Below, piece after piece: positions 8,273-16,889 of a DNA stretch of 29,938 nt. The stretch lies in IMG/VR virus record IMGVR_UViG_3300046002_001684, positions 1-29,938 of that record; one strand, written 5' to 3'. The stretch comes from a virus. Under the pieces are notes generated by a model, which made no database searches, was not told the origin of the DNA, and saw only the letters and a program-made list of their open reading frames with translations. Each line of letters begins with the position of its first letter. Within the stretch, counting starts at the first letter, position 1. Made by a program: the position numbers and the translations under genes.

Positions 8273-8304
8273 AAGGGGTGGGTATTTTGCCCACCTTTTT
8301 TTTT
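8273..8304 (+). terminator. intrinsic terminator after the tail tube gene
   Basis: GGTGGG (8277-8282) pairs with CCCACC (8290-8295) around a 7-base loop. The outer AAGG continues pairing with the T run, which extends to about 8304. The 5' arm AAGGGGTGGGT is identical to that of the capsid terminator at 6223. Confidence 0.92.
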
Positions 8305-8347
8305 AACCATTAACTCTAATTACACAACAAATTAAAATTAAATACAC

Positions 8348-8635
8348 ATGATTAAAATTAACAGTAAAGAGTACAAATTTAAGTTCGGATTCAAAGCACT
8401 TTTAATGTACGAAAAGGAAACCGGTTCAAGCGTTTCTGCAATTGGTGACAACATCAATATGAGTACATTGGTAGACATTGCATATTGCGGTTTAAAAGCA
8501 GCAGGCGAAGATGTAACAAAGGATTTTGTTATTGATGCCATTGATGAAGACTTTGCACTTATTAACGTATTCACGCAAGCAATGCAAGAAGATATGGCGG
8601 CGCTTAATAATATGGGTAAGGAAGCAAAAAAGTAA
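8348..8635 (+). CDS. tail assembly chaperone, G-like short product
   Basis: A 95-residue protein in the position of lambda gpG, between the tail tube and tape measure genes. It would coat the tape measure protein during tail assembly. It begins with a short beta segment (I-N-S-K-E-Y-K-F-K-F-G) and is then helical. Its last codons are GCA AAA AAG followed by TAA, which makes a perfect A AAA AAG slippery heptamer in the zero frame. A -1 shift here produces the longer GT-like product continuing at 8638. Confidence 0.85.
   Translation: MIKINSKEYKFKFGFKALLMYEKETGSSVSAIGDNINMSTLVDIAYCGLKAAGEDVTKDFVIDAIDEDFALINVFTQAMQEDMAALNNMGKEAKK
8626..8632 (+). promoter_or_regulatory. programmed -1 frameshift site A AAA AAG
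   Basis: The heptamer is in the correct phase, its last codon adjoining the TAA stop. After slipping, reading continues GTA AAA TTG straight into the open frame at 8638-8970, giving a 207-residue product. A weak hairpin CCAT (8641-8644) with ATGG (8652-8655) lies 8 bases downstream. Its stimulatory role is uncertain. Confidence 0.85.
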
Positions 8636-8637
8636 AA

Positions 8638-8970
8638 TTGCCATTGTCAACATGGATCAGGGGGTTTGTATTAGGCGTTCTAAAGCAATCCCCACTATCA
8701 CTTGATGAATTTACAATGGCGGCCATCTTCGATGCCTACATAGGGCATACAATAGGCGAAAACATAAAAGCACGCACTCAATGGGAAACTGCAAGATTTG
8801 TTTCTTTTGTTACATTGAAAAGTGCAGGAAATAAAAGAATGCACAAACCACAAGATTTGATTAAGTTTGACTGGGAACAACAAGATGACAAAAAAGGCAC
8901 TGGCAACAATGCTTGGACAAAGGCAGAAATAGAACAATTAAAGAAACAAAAACCAAACTGGTTCAAATAA
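8638..8970 (+). CDS. tail assembly chaperone, T-like extension (via frameshift)
   Basis: An open frame of 110 residues with no ATG at its beginning (first possible start TTG at 8638), lying in the -1 frame of the preceding gene. It is most likely translated only as the C-terminal part of a G-T fusion made at 8626-8632, as in lambda. The region includes an N-terminal W-I-R-G-F-V-L-G-V segment and a C-terminus with W-T-K-A-E-I-E-Q-L. The tape measure gene begins at 8972, one base after the stop. Confidence 0.82.
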   Translation: MPLSTWIRGFVLGVLKQSPLSLDEFTMAAIFDAYIGHTIGENIKARTQWETARFVSFVTLKSAGNKRMHKPQDLIKFDWEQQDDKKGTGNNAWTKAEIEQLKKQKPNWFK

Positions 8971-8971
8971 A

Positions 8972-11128
8972 ATGGCAAGAAAGCAGATAAATATACGTGC
9001 AGGATTTGATTTAGGTCACTTTTCAACATCAAGTCAAAGTTTGCAAAGGGAACTTAAAAAAGTAGGTACTCAAATGAAAAATGTGGGCAGAGACATGTCT
9101 ACATATATCACTGCGCCATTGGCAATAATGGGAGGTTTGGCCGTGAAGACATTTGCTGATTTTGAACAATCAATGGCAAAGGTTAAGGCCGTGAGTGGTG
9201 CAACCGGCGCAGAGTTTGAAAGTCTTAATAAATTAGCAAAAGATCTTGGCATAAGTACCAGATTTACCGCAACGGAAGTGTCTGACTTAATGCTTGAATA
9301 TTCAAAGTTGGGATTTTCTGCAAGCGAGATTGAACAAATAACCGCAGCAACTTTAAACTTAGCACTTGCAACCGGTGAAGATTTAGCAAAAAGTGCAGAG
9401 GTTGCAGGTAGCACATTAAGGGCGTTTGGTTTAGATGCAAGTCAGATGTTGCACGTTACAGACGTAATGGCGCAAGCATTCAATAAATCTGCGCTTGGTT
9501 TGGATGATTTTACAGATTCAATGAAATATGTGGCACCGGTTGCGGCCAGTGCAGGCGTATCACTTGAAGAAGCAAGTGCAATGTTGGCTATCCTTTCAAA
9601 CAATGGTATAAAAGGATCTCAAGCAGGTACATCATTAAGGCGAATAATAACTGACTTAGGTTCCACTGGTGGCAATGTTGCAGGTGCAATTGGTAATCTT
9701 GCAAATAAAGGTTTAACACTTACCGATGCAATGGATGAGGTTGGTAGAACTGCACAAACTGCATTGATTGTTTTAGGTAAAGGGGTTGGCCAAATAAAGC
9801 CATTAACAGAAGAATTTACAAATGTCAATGGTGCAACTGCTGACATGGCAGCAATCATGGACAATACATTGCAAGGTTCTATGTTAAAAATGACTAATGC
9901 GGTTGGAGGTTTGTCAATTTCATTTGGTGAAATTATGGCACCTGCAATTGGTTATGTTGCTAAGGTTTTAAGTAATATTGCATTGAAATTTTCTGACTTA
10001 AATCCATACATGAAAACTGCCATTATAATTGTTGCAGGATTAACAGCATCAGTTGGGCCTCTTTTGTTTGTTATTGGTAGTTTAACAATTGCATTTGCAA
10101 AGTTATCAATGGCACAAGTTCAAACAACACTTATAATTGTTGGTGTAATAGCAACTATTGCTTTGTTGGTTACGGCATTTTTGTATGTTCGTGATAACTT
10201 GCAAGCCTTTAAAGATTTCTTTTATAATGCGTGGGTTGGCATTGCAAACGGATTTATTGACATATTAAAATCAATGGTTACTCCATTTTTAAAATTTGCC
10301 AATATTTTAGGAATAGACATTGGAACTGGTATAAATGCCTTCTTGGATTCTTTCAAATTAAAATCAAGAGATTCAACTGCGGAATTTGGATCTTTCAAAG
10401 AAATGTTGCAAGATGTTAAAAAGGATTTAACAACAACAACAACGGAAATTGATAAAACAACCGGATCGGTTAAAAAATTAGGAAAAGAAACAGAAAAAAC
10501 CGCAGAAAAAACAATAAAACTTTCAAGAAATTGGAAGGGATTAGGCGAAATTTTGGAATCTATGAGGATGACAAAAAGTTTTGATCCTAACATAAAACTT
10601 GATATAAGCAATGTCGTGGTTGACACAGACACAAGCGGAATATTGTCTGACATGGAAGAGTTAGGCAAAGAAATGGGTTCCGCTTTATCGGATGGATTGA
10701 AAGCATTAGCAACGGAAGGTTTAACGCAATTTGGTGAGTTCTTAGGCACTGTTATAAGTGGAGGGGATATGACAGTGAAAGACTTTGGAAGGGGCTTGTT
10801 AGACTCATTAGGTAAGTTCATGGGGCAATTTGGTGAAGCTATGATCGCGATGGGTATAGCACAAGTTATGTTAGACATTGCAATCAAATCTTTTAATCCT
10901 GCACTTGCTATAATAGGCGGTGTTGCATTAGTTGCAGCAGGCGCGGCAATATCAAATCTAAGTCAAAAAGGAATAGACAAAAGTGGCGCATCAAATCTTT
11001 CTGGTGGCGGTGGTCTTTCATCAATGAGCGGAATAGGTGGTAACATGCAACCAATAGTTCTTGAAACAAAAATAAGCGGCAGGGACTTAGTTCTTGTTCA
11101 AAGTAGATCAAACAATTTCAGAAGATAA
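8972..11128 (+). CDS. tape measure protein, TP901 family
   Basis: Sets tail length and lies inside the tail tube until DNA ejection. The 718 residues carry the TP901 core domain near residues 60-270 (F-E-Q-S-M-A-K-V-K-A-V-S-G-A-T, then S-T-R-F-T-A-T-E-V), hydrophobic segments around 345-410 and near 645-670, and a Gly/Ser-rich tail. At roughly 0.15 nm per residue this predicts a tail of about 110 nm (an inference). It follows the chaperone genes directly, fixing the tail order. Confidence 0.93.
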   Translation: MARKQINIRAGFDLGHFSTSSQSLQRELKKVGTQMKNVGRDMSTYITAPLAIMGGLAVKTFADFEQSMAKVKAVSGATGAEFESLNKLAKDLGISTRFTATEVSDLMLEYSKLGFSASEIEQITAATLNLALATGEDLAKSAEVAGSTLRAFGLDASQMLHVTDVMAQAFNKSALGLDDFTDSMKYVAPVAASAGVSLEEASAMLAILSNNGIKGSQAGTSLRRIITDLGSTGGNVAGAIGNLANKGLTLTDAMDEVGRTAQTALIVLGKGVGQIKPLTEEFTNVNGATADMAAIMDNTLQGSMLKMTNAVGGLSISFGEIMAPAIGYVAKVLSNIALKFSDLNPYMKTAIIIVAGLTASVGPLLFVIGSLTIAFAKLSMAQVQTTLIIVGVIATIALLVTAFLYVRDNLQAFKDFFYNAWVGIANGFIDILKSMVTPFLKFANILGIDIGTGINAFLDSFKLKSRDSTAEFGSFKEMLQDVKKDLTTTTTEIDKTTGSVKKLGKETEKTAEKTIKLSRNWKGLGEILESMRMTKSFDPNIKLDISNVVVDTDTSGILSDMEELGKEMGSALSDGLKALATEGLTQFGEFLGTVISGGDMTVKDFGRGLLDSLGKFMGQFGEAMIAMGIAQVMLDIAIKSFNPALAIIGGVALVAAGAAISNLSQKGIDKSGASNLSGGGGLSSMSGIGGNMQPIVLETKISGRDLVLVQSRSNNFRR

Positions 11129-11135
11129 AAAATAA

Positions 11136-13805
11136 ATGGGCAACACAATTTTCAGCAGTGAATTAATTTCAAATGATGGCATAACGTATAAGGCAGAATT
11201 GTACGGTGAAGACTATATTGGATTCCCAAAAGTTGCAATTGTTACCGGTTCTGGGAACACTTATGTTGTTTCAAAAGATTGGAGAGATTTTTTAGAAGTT
11301 GGGCAGGTTCTTTATTTGTACACTGCGGATGTTTATTCAACAAGTGGCGAAATCACCGCAATTTCTTCAAGCGGGCCAACTACATTAATAACATTAGACA
11401 TTGCCTACAATGCTGCTTATACTAACATCGGAAGCAGCACTATATTAATAGAGCAATACACGCCAACATTTGAACCTGATATAATTTCACTTAATACTGA
11501 ATGGGGTGGTGAAGGTGATGAAATACTTGGGGCCATTAAAGATTCAAGCACCACAATAACTTATGCAAATAATGACGTTTGGTTTGATAGATTCTTTGAG
11601 CAGTATAAAATTACTCAAGACAACAAACTTAAATTTATAATCTACAAAGAAGATGGCGCGGCATGGCTTTTAGATTGGGCTGGTATCATTGTGATGGACT
11701 TGGTTGAATGGGCAAACGATTCAAAGCCTATCCCGTACACTTTTAAAGCCATTGATGGACTTGCAGCACTTAAATTCTATGAATACACACAAGAAACTTT
11801 AGAGCAAAACACTGCTATTAGAAACGTCTTTGATATACTTGGACTTTTGGACTTGTATAAGTTCTGGGGTTCAACCGATGCTTATATTAGAGAATCAATA
11901 GAATACAAAAGTAGGGTTTTAGAAGCAACCACAACGGATGCAGATTCACCGCTTGACTACACGTATATTTCTGATAACTTTTTTATTGAGGATGCAAATA
12001 AATTCCCTACAAAATTCAAATCTTATTACGATGTTTTAAAAGGGATTTTAGACATTTACTCATGCAGGATGTACATTGCAAATGGCGTGTATTACATTCA
12101 GCAAGTACGTAACTTTAAAGAAGAAAGTATCACTTTTAGAGAATACCTTGTTGATTCAAGTAACAATTATACTTATACAGAAGGCAATTATGTTCATCAA
12201 AGGGATGTGGGTAACACAACAGAGGATTTTAACATTTTAGCAGGTGGAACATTTGGGTATTATGCAGGTGCCTACAAAGTCAAAATGGAACAAAAAAGAC
12301 ATTTTGAAGGAAGCCATATTAATGAAGATGTTAAAAACATAATTGCAAATGATGATCCTGAAGAACAAGATTCTTATACCTTCCCAATAGGCAAAATAAA
12401 TGGTGATGGTTTAGGAAATATACAAGTTGCAATTCCGGTGTTTGATTCGCATGGCCGCGATAGTGTTTTGAATGGGAACACATTTGATGATACGTTTTTA
12501 AATCCTATCAGAATAACAAACTATGTTGTAAAAGTTATGGTGGCTATTTATAGCACAACCGGCAACAGATATTTAAGGGGTACAACACCAAGAACAAATT
12601 CACAATATGAAACCGAATGGACAGATGATTTAGTTGTTCCGGTTGCACAAAGGAATGTTGTTCGATACATTCAAAATGGGGGTAACAATACAACCTTATT
12701 TGTAAACACACCGGTAATTAATTTTGACGATGATTTTGAAATTAGTATCACATTTGAATACATTGGCAGGAACGCGAAAATAGGTTTGACAAAATATGCA
12801 AATGCAATGGATGTTACCAGAGTGCGCATATTATTCCCTTTGACTGAGGTAAATGAGAACTATGACAAATATATTGAATTAGACAATCCAAGCGGTTTCT
12901 TTACAAAGGAAGTTGAACTTGATCCTTTATTGTTTATAGATAGTGCGGCCGATACAAGCACGGTTGTAAAAATACAAATCAATGAGGATTACAATTCTGG
13001 GGGGCTTTCATTAGTACCAACAACAACATTTGATGGTGGGTTCCTGCAAGAAAATGGGGATCCATTGTATTTGTTCCTTTCAATCATGCGAGTGTATGAG
13101 GCAATGAGTTTGCAATATAAACCAGTTGAAAGAATGATGTCAACAATAGTAGGTGATTACTATCCTTTCTATTCACTGGCTTACAATGACAAAGTCTATG
13201 TGTTTAGTGGTTGCACCAAAGACTACACAATGGATGAGGTGCAGGGTGAATGGTTTGAGGTTATTTCAGCAATGCCAGCAGCATCACACAACATAATTAC
13301 TGACTACATCGGAACCGTTGATGATATTAAACCTTTTAGTGGTGAAGAAAAACACAACACCATAGGTGCATTTAATTCAAGGGATGCAATTGGATTCATT
13401 GACAATGTTGAAGCAGGCGCACACGATACACTACCTATTAATCCTTATCAAGGTGACAGACTTTTCAAAGGTGATGTGATAAGCATATTTGATCCAAACA
13501 ACACAAGCGAAATTGAATACTTTACAGTACGTGAAAATGTGGAAGTTGATGATACTGAAATTCTTGTTAATTTAAAAACAACAACCTTCCCGATGAGACA
13601 AGGTAGTATTATTGTGTACAAAAAAGGTGAAACAATGGAATCAAATCGTGTTCGTGCAAACATCTTCCAAATGAAAGGGAACGCAACGGAACCGGATCCA
13701 ATTTTAAATAACTACATGAATAACGGTGAGTTTATTTTTATAGACAACAAAATCTTTTGGAAGTCTGGAGGCACTTATTATTCAGTTACCGGAGTAGGTG
13801 AGTAA
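11136..13805 (+). CDS. large tail-tip / baseplate protein
   Basis: An 889-residue, beta-rich, acidic protein immediately downstream of the tape measure gene, where distal tail and tail-associated (hub) proteins normally sit. The N-terminal ~130 residues look like a small beta domain. The middle includes aromatic-rich W and Y segments, and no catalytic motif is evident. Because no separate distal tail or Tal genes are visible, it may combine these roles. The function comes from position and composition, not from a recognised domain. It overlaps the HNH gene by one base. Confidence 0.7.
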   Translation: MGNTIFSSELISNDGITYKAELYGEDYIGFPKVAIVTGSGNTYVVSKDWRDFLEVGQVLYLYTADVYSTSGEITAISSSGPTTLITLDIAYNAAYTNIGSSTILIEQYTPTFEPDIISLNTEWGGEGDEILGAIKDSSTTITYANNDVWFDRFFEQYKITQDNKLKFIIYKEDGAAWLLDWAGIIVMDLVEWANDSKPIPYTFKAIDGLAALKFYEYTQETLEQNTAIRNVFDILGLLDLYKFWGSTDAYIRESIEYKSRVLEATTTDADSPLDYTYISDNFFIEDANKFPTKFKSYYDVLKGILDIYSCRMYIANGVYYIQQVRNFKEESITFREYLVDSSNNYTYTEGNYVHQRDVGNTTEDFNILAGGTFGYYAGAYKVKMEQKRHFEGSHINEDVKNIIANDDPEEQDSYTFPIGKINGDGLGNIQVAIPVFDSHGRDSVLNGNTFDDTFLNPIRITNYVVKVMVAIYSTTGNRYLRGTTPRTNSQYETEWTDDLVVPVAQRNVVRYIQNGGNNTTLFVNTPVINFDDDFEISITFEYIGRNAKIGLTKYANAMDVTRVRILFPLTEVNENYDKYIELDNPSGFFTKEVELDPLLFIDSAADTSTVVKIQINEDYNSGGLSLVPTTTFDGGFLQENGDPLYLFLSIMRVYEAMSLQYKPVERMMSTIVGDYYPFYSLAYNDKVYVFSGCTKDYTMDEVQGEWFEVISAMPAASHNIITDYIGTVDDIKPFSGEEKHNTIGAFNSRDAIGFIDNVEAGAHDTLPINPYQGDRLFKGDVISIFDPNNTSEIEYFTVRENVEVDDTEILVNLKTTTFPMRQGSIIVYKKGETMESNRVRANIFQMKGNATEPDPILNNYMNNGEFIFIDNKIFWKSGGTYYSVTGVGE

Positions 13806-14140
13806 TGCCAAGCATGCCTAAAAAGGTGTATGGATTTACACCACAAAAGCAAAACAAGCAAGCAGAACAAAAGAACTGGCTTAAGGATAAGGAACACGAA
13901 AAGTTCTACAATTCAAAAGCGTGGCGGCACCTATCTTTGTCTTATAAAATGAAGCATCCGGTGTGCGAGGTGGAAGGGTGCAATCAACCATCTTATTACA
14001 CTGACCACATTATCCCAATGTCACAAGGTGGCGATGAATGGAACGAAGATAATTTTCAGGCATTATGTAAAAGTTGCAACGGAAGTAAAACCGCGAAACA
14101 AAGTTCAAATAGCATTGCTATACAAAGAATGTTAAAATAA
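13805..14140 (+). CDS. HNH endonuclease
   Basis: A 111-residue nuclease with a complete HNH core: zinc Cys pairs C54/C59 and C88/C91, DH at 67-68 followed by I-I-P-x-x-x-G-G, and the late N-F-Q-A-L-C-K-S-C-N-G-S-K-T. It resembles small phage HNH proteins that assist terminase at cos sites, but it sits in the tail region rather than beside terS. It could instead be a free-standing homing nuclease. Its start overlaps the last base of the preceding gene. Confidence 0.88.
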   Translation: MPSMPKKVYGFTPQKQNKQAEQKNWLKDKEHEKFYNSKAWRHLSLSYKMKHPVCEVEGCNQPSYYTDHIIPMSQGGDEWNEDNFQALCKSCNGSKTAKQSSNSIAIQRMLK

Positions 14141-14181
14141 TTACATCAACAACAAAAGTCAATTAAAGATATTTGCAATCA

Positions 14182-14580
14182 ATGATAGGCGGTGCAATAT
14201 ATCAACTTCTAAATGTTCCTGCAATTACCGGAATTGTAGAGCATTTAAATTACGGGTTAGCACCACAAGAAAACTTGTTTCCGCGTATTGTAATCACGGA
14301 ACGAAGCACGCCAGAAAACTTTAAGGATGGTTATTCAATAATTAACCATGATGTAGAAATAAACATTTACGCATCAAAAGCCAAAGATGGTAATGGTGGA
14401 TTCCTGCAAGCATCAAACATAGCGGATGCAATTGAAACAATCCTTTACCGATACAAAGGAACGGTAGGAAGTAAAAGAATAGACCAAACACTATTAAGTA
14501 ATCAAGAAATCTTATTTGATAACTCAAGCCAGTGCGCGCGCGTTATTATGGAATATAGTATTAGAGAAAATTTAACATAA
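14182..14580 (+). CDS. probable tail terminator, DUF3168-like
   Basis: A 132-residue protein with MIGGAIYQLL at the start and a D-V-E-I-N-I-Y-A-S segment near residue 55. The following helix I-A-D-A-I-E-T-I-L, the late L-F-D-N-S-S-Q-C-A-R-V-I-M-E-Y-S-I and this length match the DUF3168 tail-completion group. I chose ATG at 14182 over an in-frame TTG nine bases upstream. The location, after the tail tip rather than by the tube gene, is unusual but not unique. Assignment is by pattern only. Confidence 0.6.
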   Translation: MIGGAIYQLLNVPAITGIVEHLNYGLAPQENLFPRIVITERSTPENFKDGYSIINHDVEINIYASKAKDGNGGFLQASNIADAIETILYRYKGTVGSKRIDQTLLSNQEILFDNSSQCARVIMEYSIRENLT

Positions 14581-14587
14581 AAAGAAA

Positions 14588-14857
14588 ATGACAATAGAAG
14601 AATTAGTTGCACTTAAGGGTGGCAAGTTTGTAGATAGCACAATAACCGGAACAAATAGCACAAATTACCGCTATTTAGTTGTAAATGCTGATTGCGTATT
14701 TAGCGCGTTAACTGACACAGATGACAACAACGTGTTGACTGAATGGGGCATTAGTGGCAAGACCATAACCAAAGGAATGATCATTGCACCAGCAAGCGGA
14801 AAAGCACTTAAAACGGTAACACTTGCAAGCGGTTCAGTACTTTTAATCAAACTTTAA
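14588..14857 (+). CDS. small beta-rich virion-type protein
   Basis: An 89-residue protein, Thr/Ser/Gly-rich with alternating hydrophobic residues, predicted all-beta. It starts 7 bases after the preceding gene and ends two bases before the next, in the tail-fibre cluster. I recognise no family. Composition and location suggest a small structural or fibre-associated protein, such as a decoration or fibre-head protein. Confidence 0.6.
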   Translation: MTIEELVALKGGKFVDSTITGTNSTNYRYLVVNADCVFSALTDTDDNNVLTEWGISGKTITKGMIIAPASGKALKTVTLASGSVLLIKL

Positions 14858-14858
14858 A

Positions 14859-14984
14859 ATGTACGGGTACGGGTACCAATACGGCACAATTGTAGAAAGT
14901 GGCACACCTCCATTCGCTGCTTTTATTTGGGGTACGGCAACGGCTCAAAATTGGGGAAGCGCAACAACAGAAACTTGGGGTTAA
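14859..14984 (+). CDS. 41-residue Trp/Tyr/Gly-rich small protein
   Basis: A short open frame starting one base after the previous stop. It begins M-Y-G-Y-G-Y-Q-Y-G and ends with a W-G-T-A and W-G-S-A repeat, giving Gly/aromatic-rich composition. The spacing and the A-rich start before the fibre gene argue that it is translated. It may be a small fibre-associated peptide. The function is unknown. Confidence 0.55.
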   Translation: MYGYGYQYGTIVESGTPPFAAFIWGTATAQNWGSATTETWG

Positions 14985-15003
14985 AAAATAAAAATATAAA
15001 AAT

Positions 15004-15996
15004 ATGGCAAATTTATTAAGTCAAAATATAGGCACAAATTACAAGGGGATACTAAACTTAGATTCCACCATTAATACTCCATTAGATGCTACGCTAAGAG
15101 CGGTAACAGATGGAGAGGGCAATGCAAGCCCACTGTTATTAAGCACAACAAGCGTAACAAATTTAGGAGCAGGTGCAGTTGCAACTAATACGGCTTTTGG
15201 TGATGGTGCTTTAGATAGTAACAGCACAGGGTCAAATAATACGGCTTTAGGTAATAATGCTTTGACAGCTAATACTACAGGCACTAACAACACCGCTAAC
15301 GGAGCTCAAGCGTTACAATTTAACAGCACGGGTAGTAATAATACTGCTATTGGTAGACAAGCATTAGAAAACAACACAGCATCTAATAACGTAGCAGTAG
15401 GTTACGAAGCGGCTAAAGCTAACACCACAGGCACAGGCATAACAGCTATTGGTTACCAAGCGTTATTGGCTAGTACAGGTGCAAATAATACAGCATTAGG
15501 TTTTCAATCATCGGATTCAACAACTACAGGTGCTCAAAATACGGCAATAGGTTCACAAAGTTTTGAAGCAAATACTACAGGTAACAATAACGTAGCAATA
15601 GGATACCAAGCGTTAAAATTAAATGTTACGGGGTCAAATAATATGGCTTTAGGCACTCAATCACTATTTCAAAATACAGGAAATGCAAATACTGCTTTAG
15701 GAACAGAAACAATGTTTAATAACACTACAGGCAGAGAAAATGTGGCAGTTGGTTTTCGAGCAATGCAAAATAACGTATCAGGAATAAGCAACACAGCAAT
15801 AGGTTATAATACTCAAAGTGGCAACTTTAACGGTTCTACAATTATCGGTCGTGATGCGGTAGCAACAGCAAACAATCAATTTGTAATAGGAACGGCAGCA
15901 GTAAACGCGGGAGCAGTAGCGGCAGAAATAAACACAAGCGCAAATGTTTGGAACGTAGTAATCAACGGGGTAGCAAGAAAAATACTTTTAGCATAA
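15004..15996 (+). CDS. tail fibre with YadA-like head repeats
   Basis: A 330-residue protein made, from about residue 62 to 285, of about ten imperfect repeats of roughly 22-26 residues of the form N-T-A-(I/L)-G-x-x-A-L-x-x-N-T-T-G-x-N-N. This matches the left-handed parallel beta-roll of trimeric autotransporter heads (YadA-head type). The first ~60 residues probably attach to the virion. The end lacks the coiled-coil stalk and beta-barrel anchor of bacterial adhesins, so it is a phage fibre rather than a secreted adhesin. A receptor-binding role is inferred. Confidence 0.75.
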   Translation: MANLLSQNIGTNYKGILNLDSTINTPLDATLRAVTDGEGNASPLLLSTTSVTNLGAGAVATNTAFGDGALDSNSTGSNNTALGNNALTANTTGTNNTANGAQALQFNSTGSNNTAIGRQALENNTASNNVAVGYEAAKANTTGTGITAIGYQALLASTGANNTALGFQSSDSTTTGAQNTAIGSQSFEANTTGNNNVAIGYQALKLNVTGSNNMALGTQSLFQNTGNANTALGTETMFNNTTGRENVAVGFRAMQNNVSGISNTAIGYNTQSGNFNGSTIIGRDAVATANNQFVIGTAAVNAGAVAAEINTSANVWNVVINGVARKILLA

Positions 15997-16000
15997 AAAT

Positions 16001-16342
16001 ATGATATACAATTGGCAAGTAACAAACCTTTTTACCTTAGATGAGGGTACAGAAACAGATTACGTAGTGACAGCACTATACACAGTAACAGGAATAGAGC
16101 AAAGTGGCGGACAGGAATATACAGCAGAACTTTCTAATTCAGCACAGTTTGAAGTAGTACAGGGTGCGACATTTGTTCCTTATGCAGACCTTACTAACAC
16201 TTTAGTAGTATCGTGGATACAATCACAGTTGGGCGAAGATGGTGTAAACAACTTACAGGCAAGCGTAGCAGGTATGATTAACAGCGAAATTAATCCACCA
16301 GTCAGCCCACAAAACATAGACCTACCACCTAACTTTAATTAA
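16001..16342 (+). CDS. small fibre-cluster protein, DUF7936-like
   Basis: A 113-residue protein with W-x-V near the start, a beta-rich first half, and F-V-P-Y-A-D-L-T-N-T-L-V-V-S-W-I-Q followed by L-G-E-D-G-V-N-N-L-Q-A-S and a Pro-rich end. This pattern is known from small proteins beside tail-fibre genes in diverse environmental phages. The role is unknown but probably virion-linked. It starts four bases after the fibre gene. Confidence 0.6.
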   Translation: MIYNWQVTNLFTLDEGTETDYVVTALYTVTGIEQSGGQEYTAELSNSAQFEVVQGATFVPYADLTNTLVVSWIQSQLGEDGVNNLQASVAGMINSEINPPVSPQNIDLPPNFN

Positions 16343-16345
16343 TTT

Positions 16346-16489
16346 ATGAAAGAAGCAAAGAACGTAATTTACAATGCACTAAACATTGCAATCTCTAAGG
16401 GTTGTTACAATTTAGATGAAGCTATTCAGATAGTAGACGCACTCCGCTTAGTTCTAATAAAAGAGAAGGATGAAGATTTACCTGAGTAG
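16346..16489 (+). CDS. 47-residue small protein before the holin
   Basis: Short helical acidic protein with K-G-C-Y-N-L-D-E-A-I-Q-I-V-D-A-L in its middle, a pattern seen in small phage proteins near fibre and lysis genes. ATG follows the previous stop closely, and the reading frame overlaps the holin start by 20 bases, suggesting translational coupling. No function can be assigned from the sequence. Confidence 0.55.
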   Translation: MKEAKNVIYNALNIAISKGCYNLDEAIQIVDALRLVLIKEKDEDLPE

Positions 16490-16889
16490 CATATTAACCG
16501 CATTGATTTTATTCTTTGCCCCAATTAAGGGTATAATCCTAATGGTGGCACTTGCTACTATTATTGACACTTGCTTTGGAGTTTGGAAAGCTAAAAGCCT
16601 AAAAGAGCCTATTACAAGTAAGATGTTTCGGAATGGCTTAATACCTAAGTTAGTTAGTTATATTGCGGTGGTGATGCTCGTATATGCCTCTGATGTATTT
16701 ATAATAAACGGATTAACAACGAGCGTGGTAAGCGTTGAGTTTATCTCTACAAAGGTAATTGCTTTAGTTTTGCTATCCGTAGAGGTAAAGAGTATGGATG
16801 AGTCTTGGATTAAGGTTAAAGGCTATTCGTTTATTGATAAGATAAAGGCTATCATTGTAAAACTAAAAGACGTTAAAAAGGAATTATAA
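16470..16889 (+). CDS. holin (phage_holin_4 type)
   Basis: A 139-residue membrane protein that should form the inner-membrane lesion timing lysis. Hydrophobic segments lie around residues 3-17, 19-36, 61-82 and 90-108, and the tail is Lys-rich. D-T-C-F-G-V-W-K-A-K following the second segment and T-S-K-M-F-R-N-G near residue 49 are typical of the phage holin 4 group. It overlaps the endolysin gene by one base. Confidence 0.8.
   Translation: MKIYLSSILTALILFFAPIKGIILMVALATIIDTCFGVWKAKSLKEPITSKMFRNGLIPKLVSYIAVVMLVYASDVFIINGLTTSVVSVEFISTKVIALVLLSVEVKSMDESWIKVKGYSFIDKIKAIIVKLKDVKKEL

Noticed and set aside
10222-10887. 221-residue minus-strand open frame opposite the tape measure gene
   Set aside because: It lies wholly within the strongly supported tape measure gene, has a low-complexity Ser/Pro/Asn-rich product and no matching start region. 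It is an antisense shadow.
13805-14140. HNH gene as the cos-cleavage partner of terminase
   Set aside because: The motif fits, but its location 12 kb from terS gives no support; the call was left as a plain HNH endonuclease.
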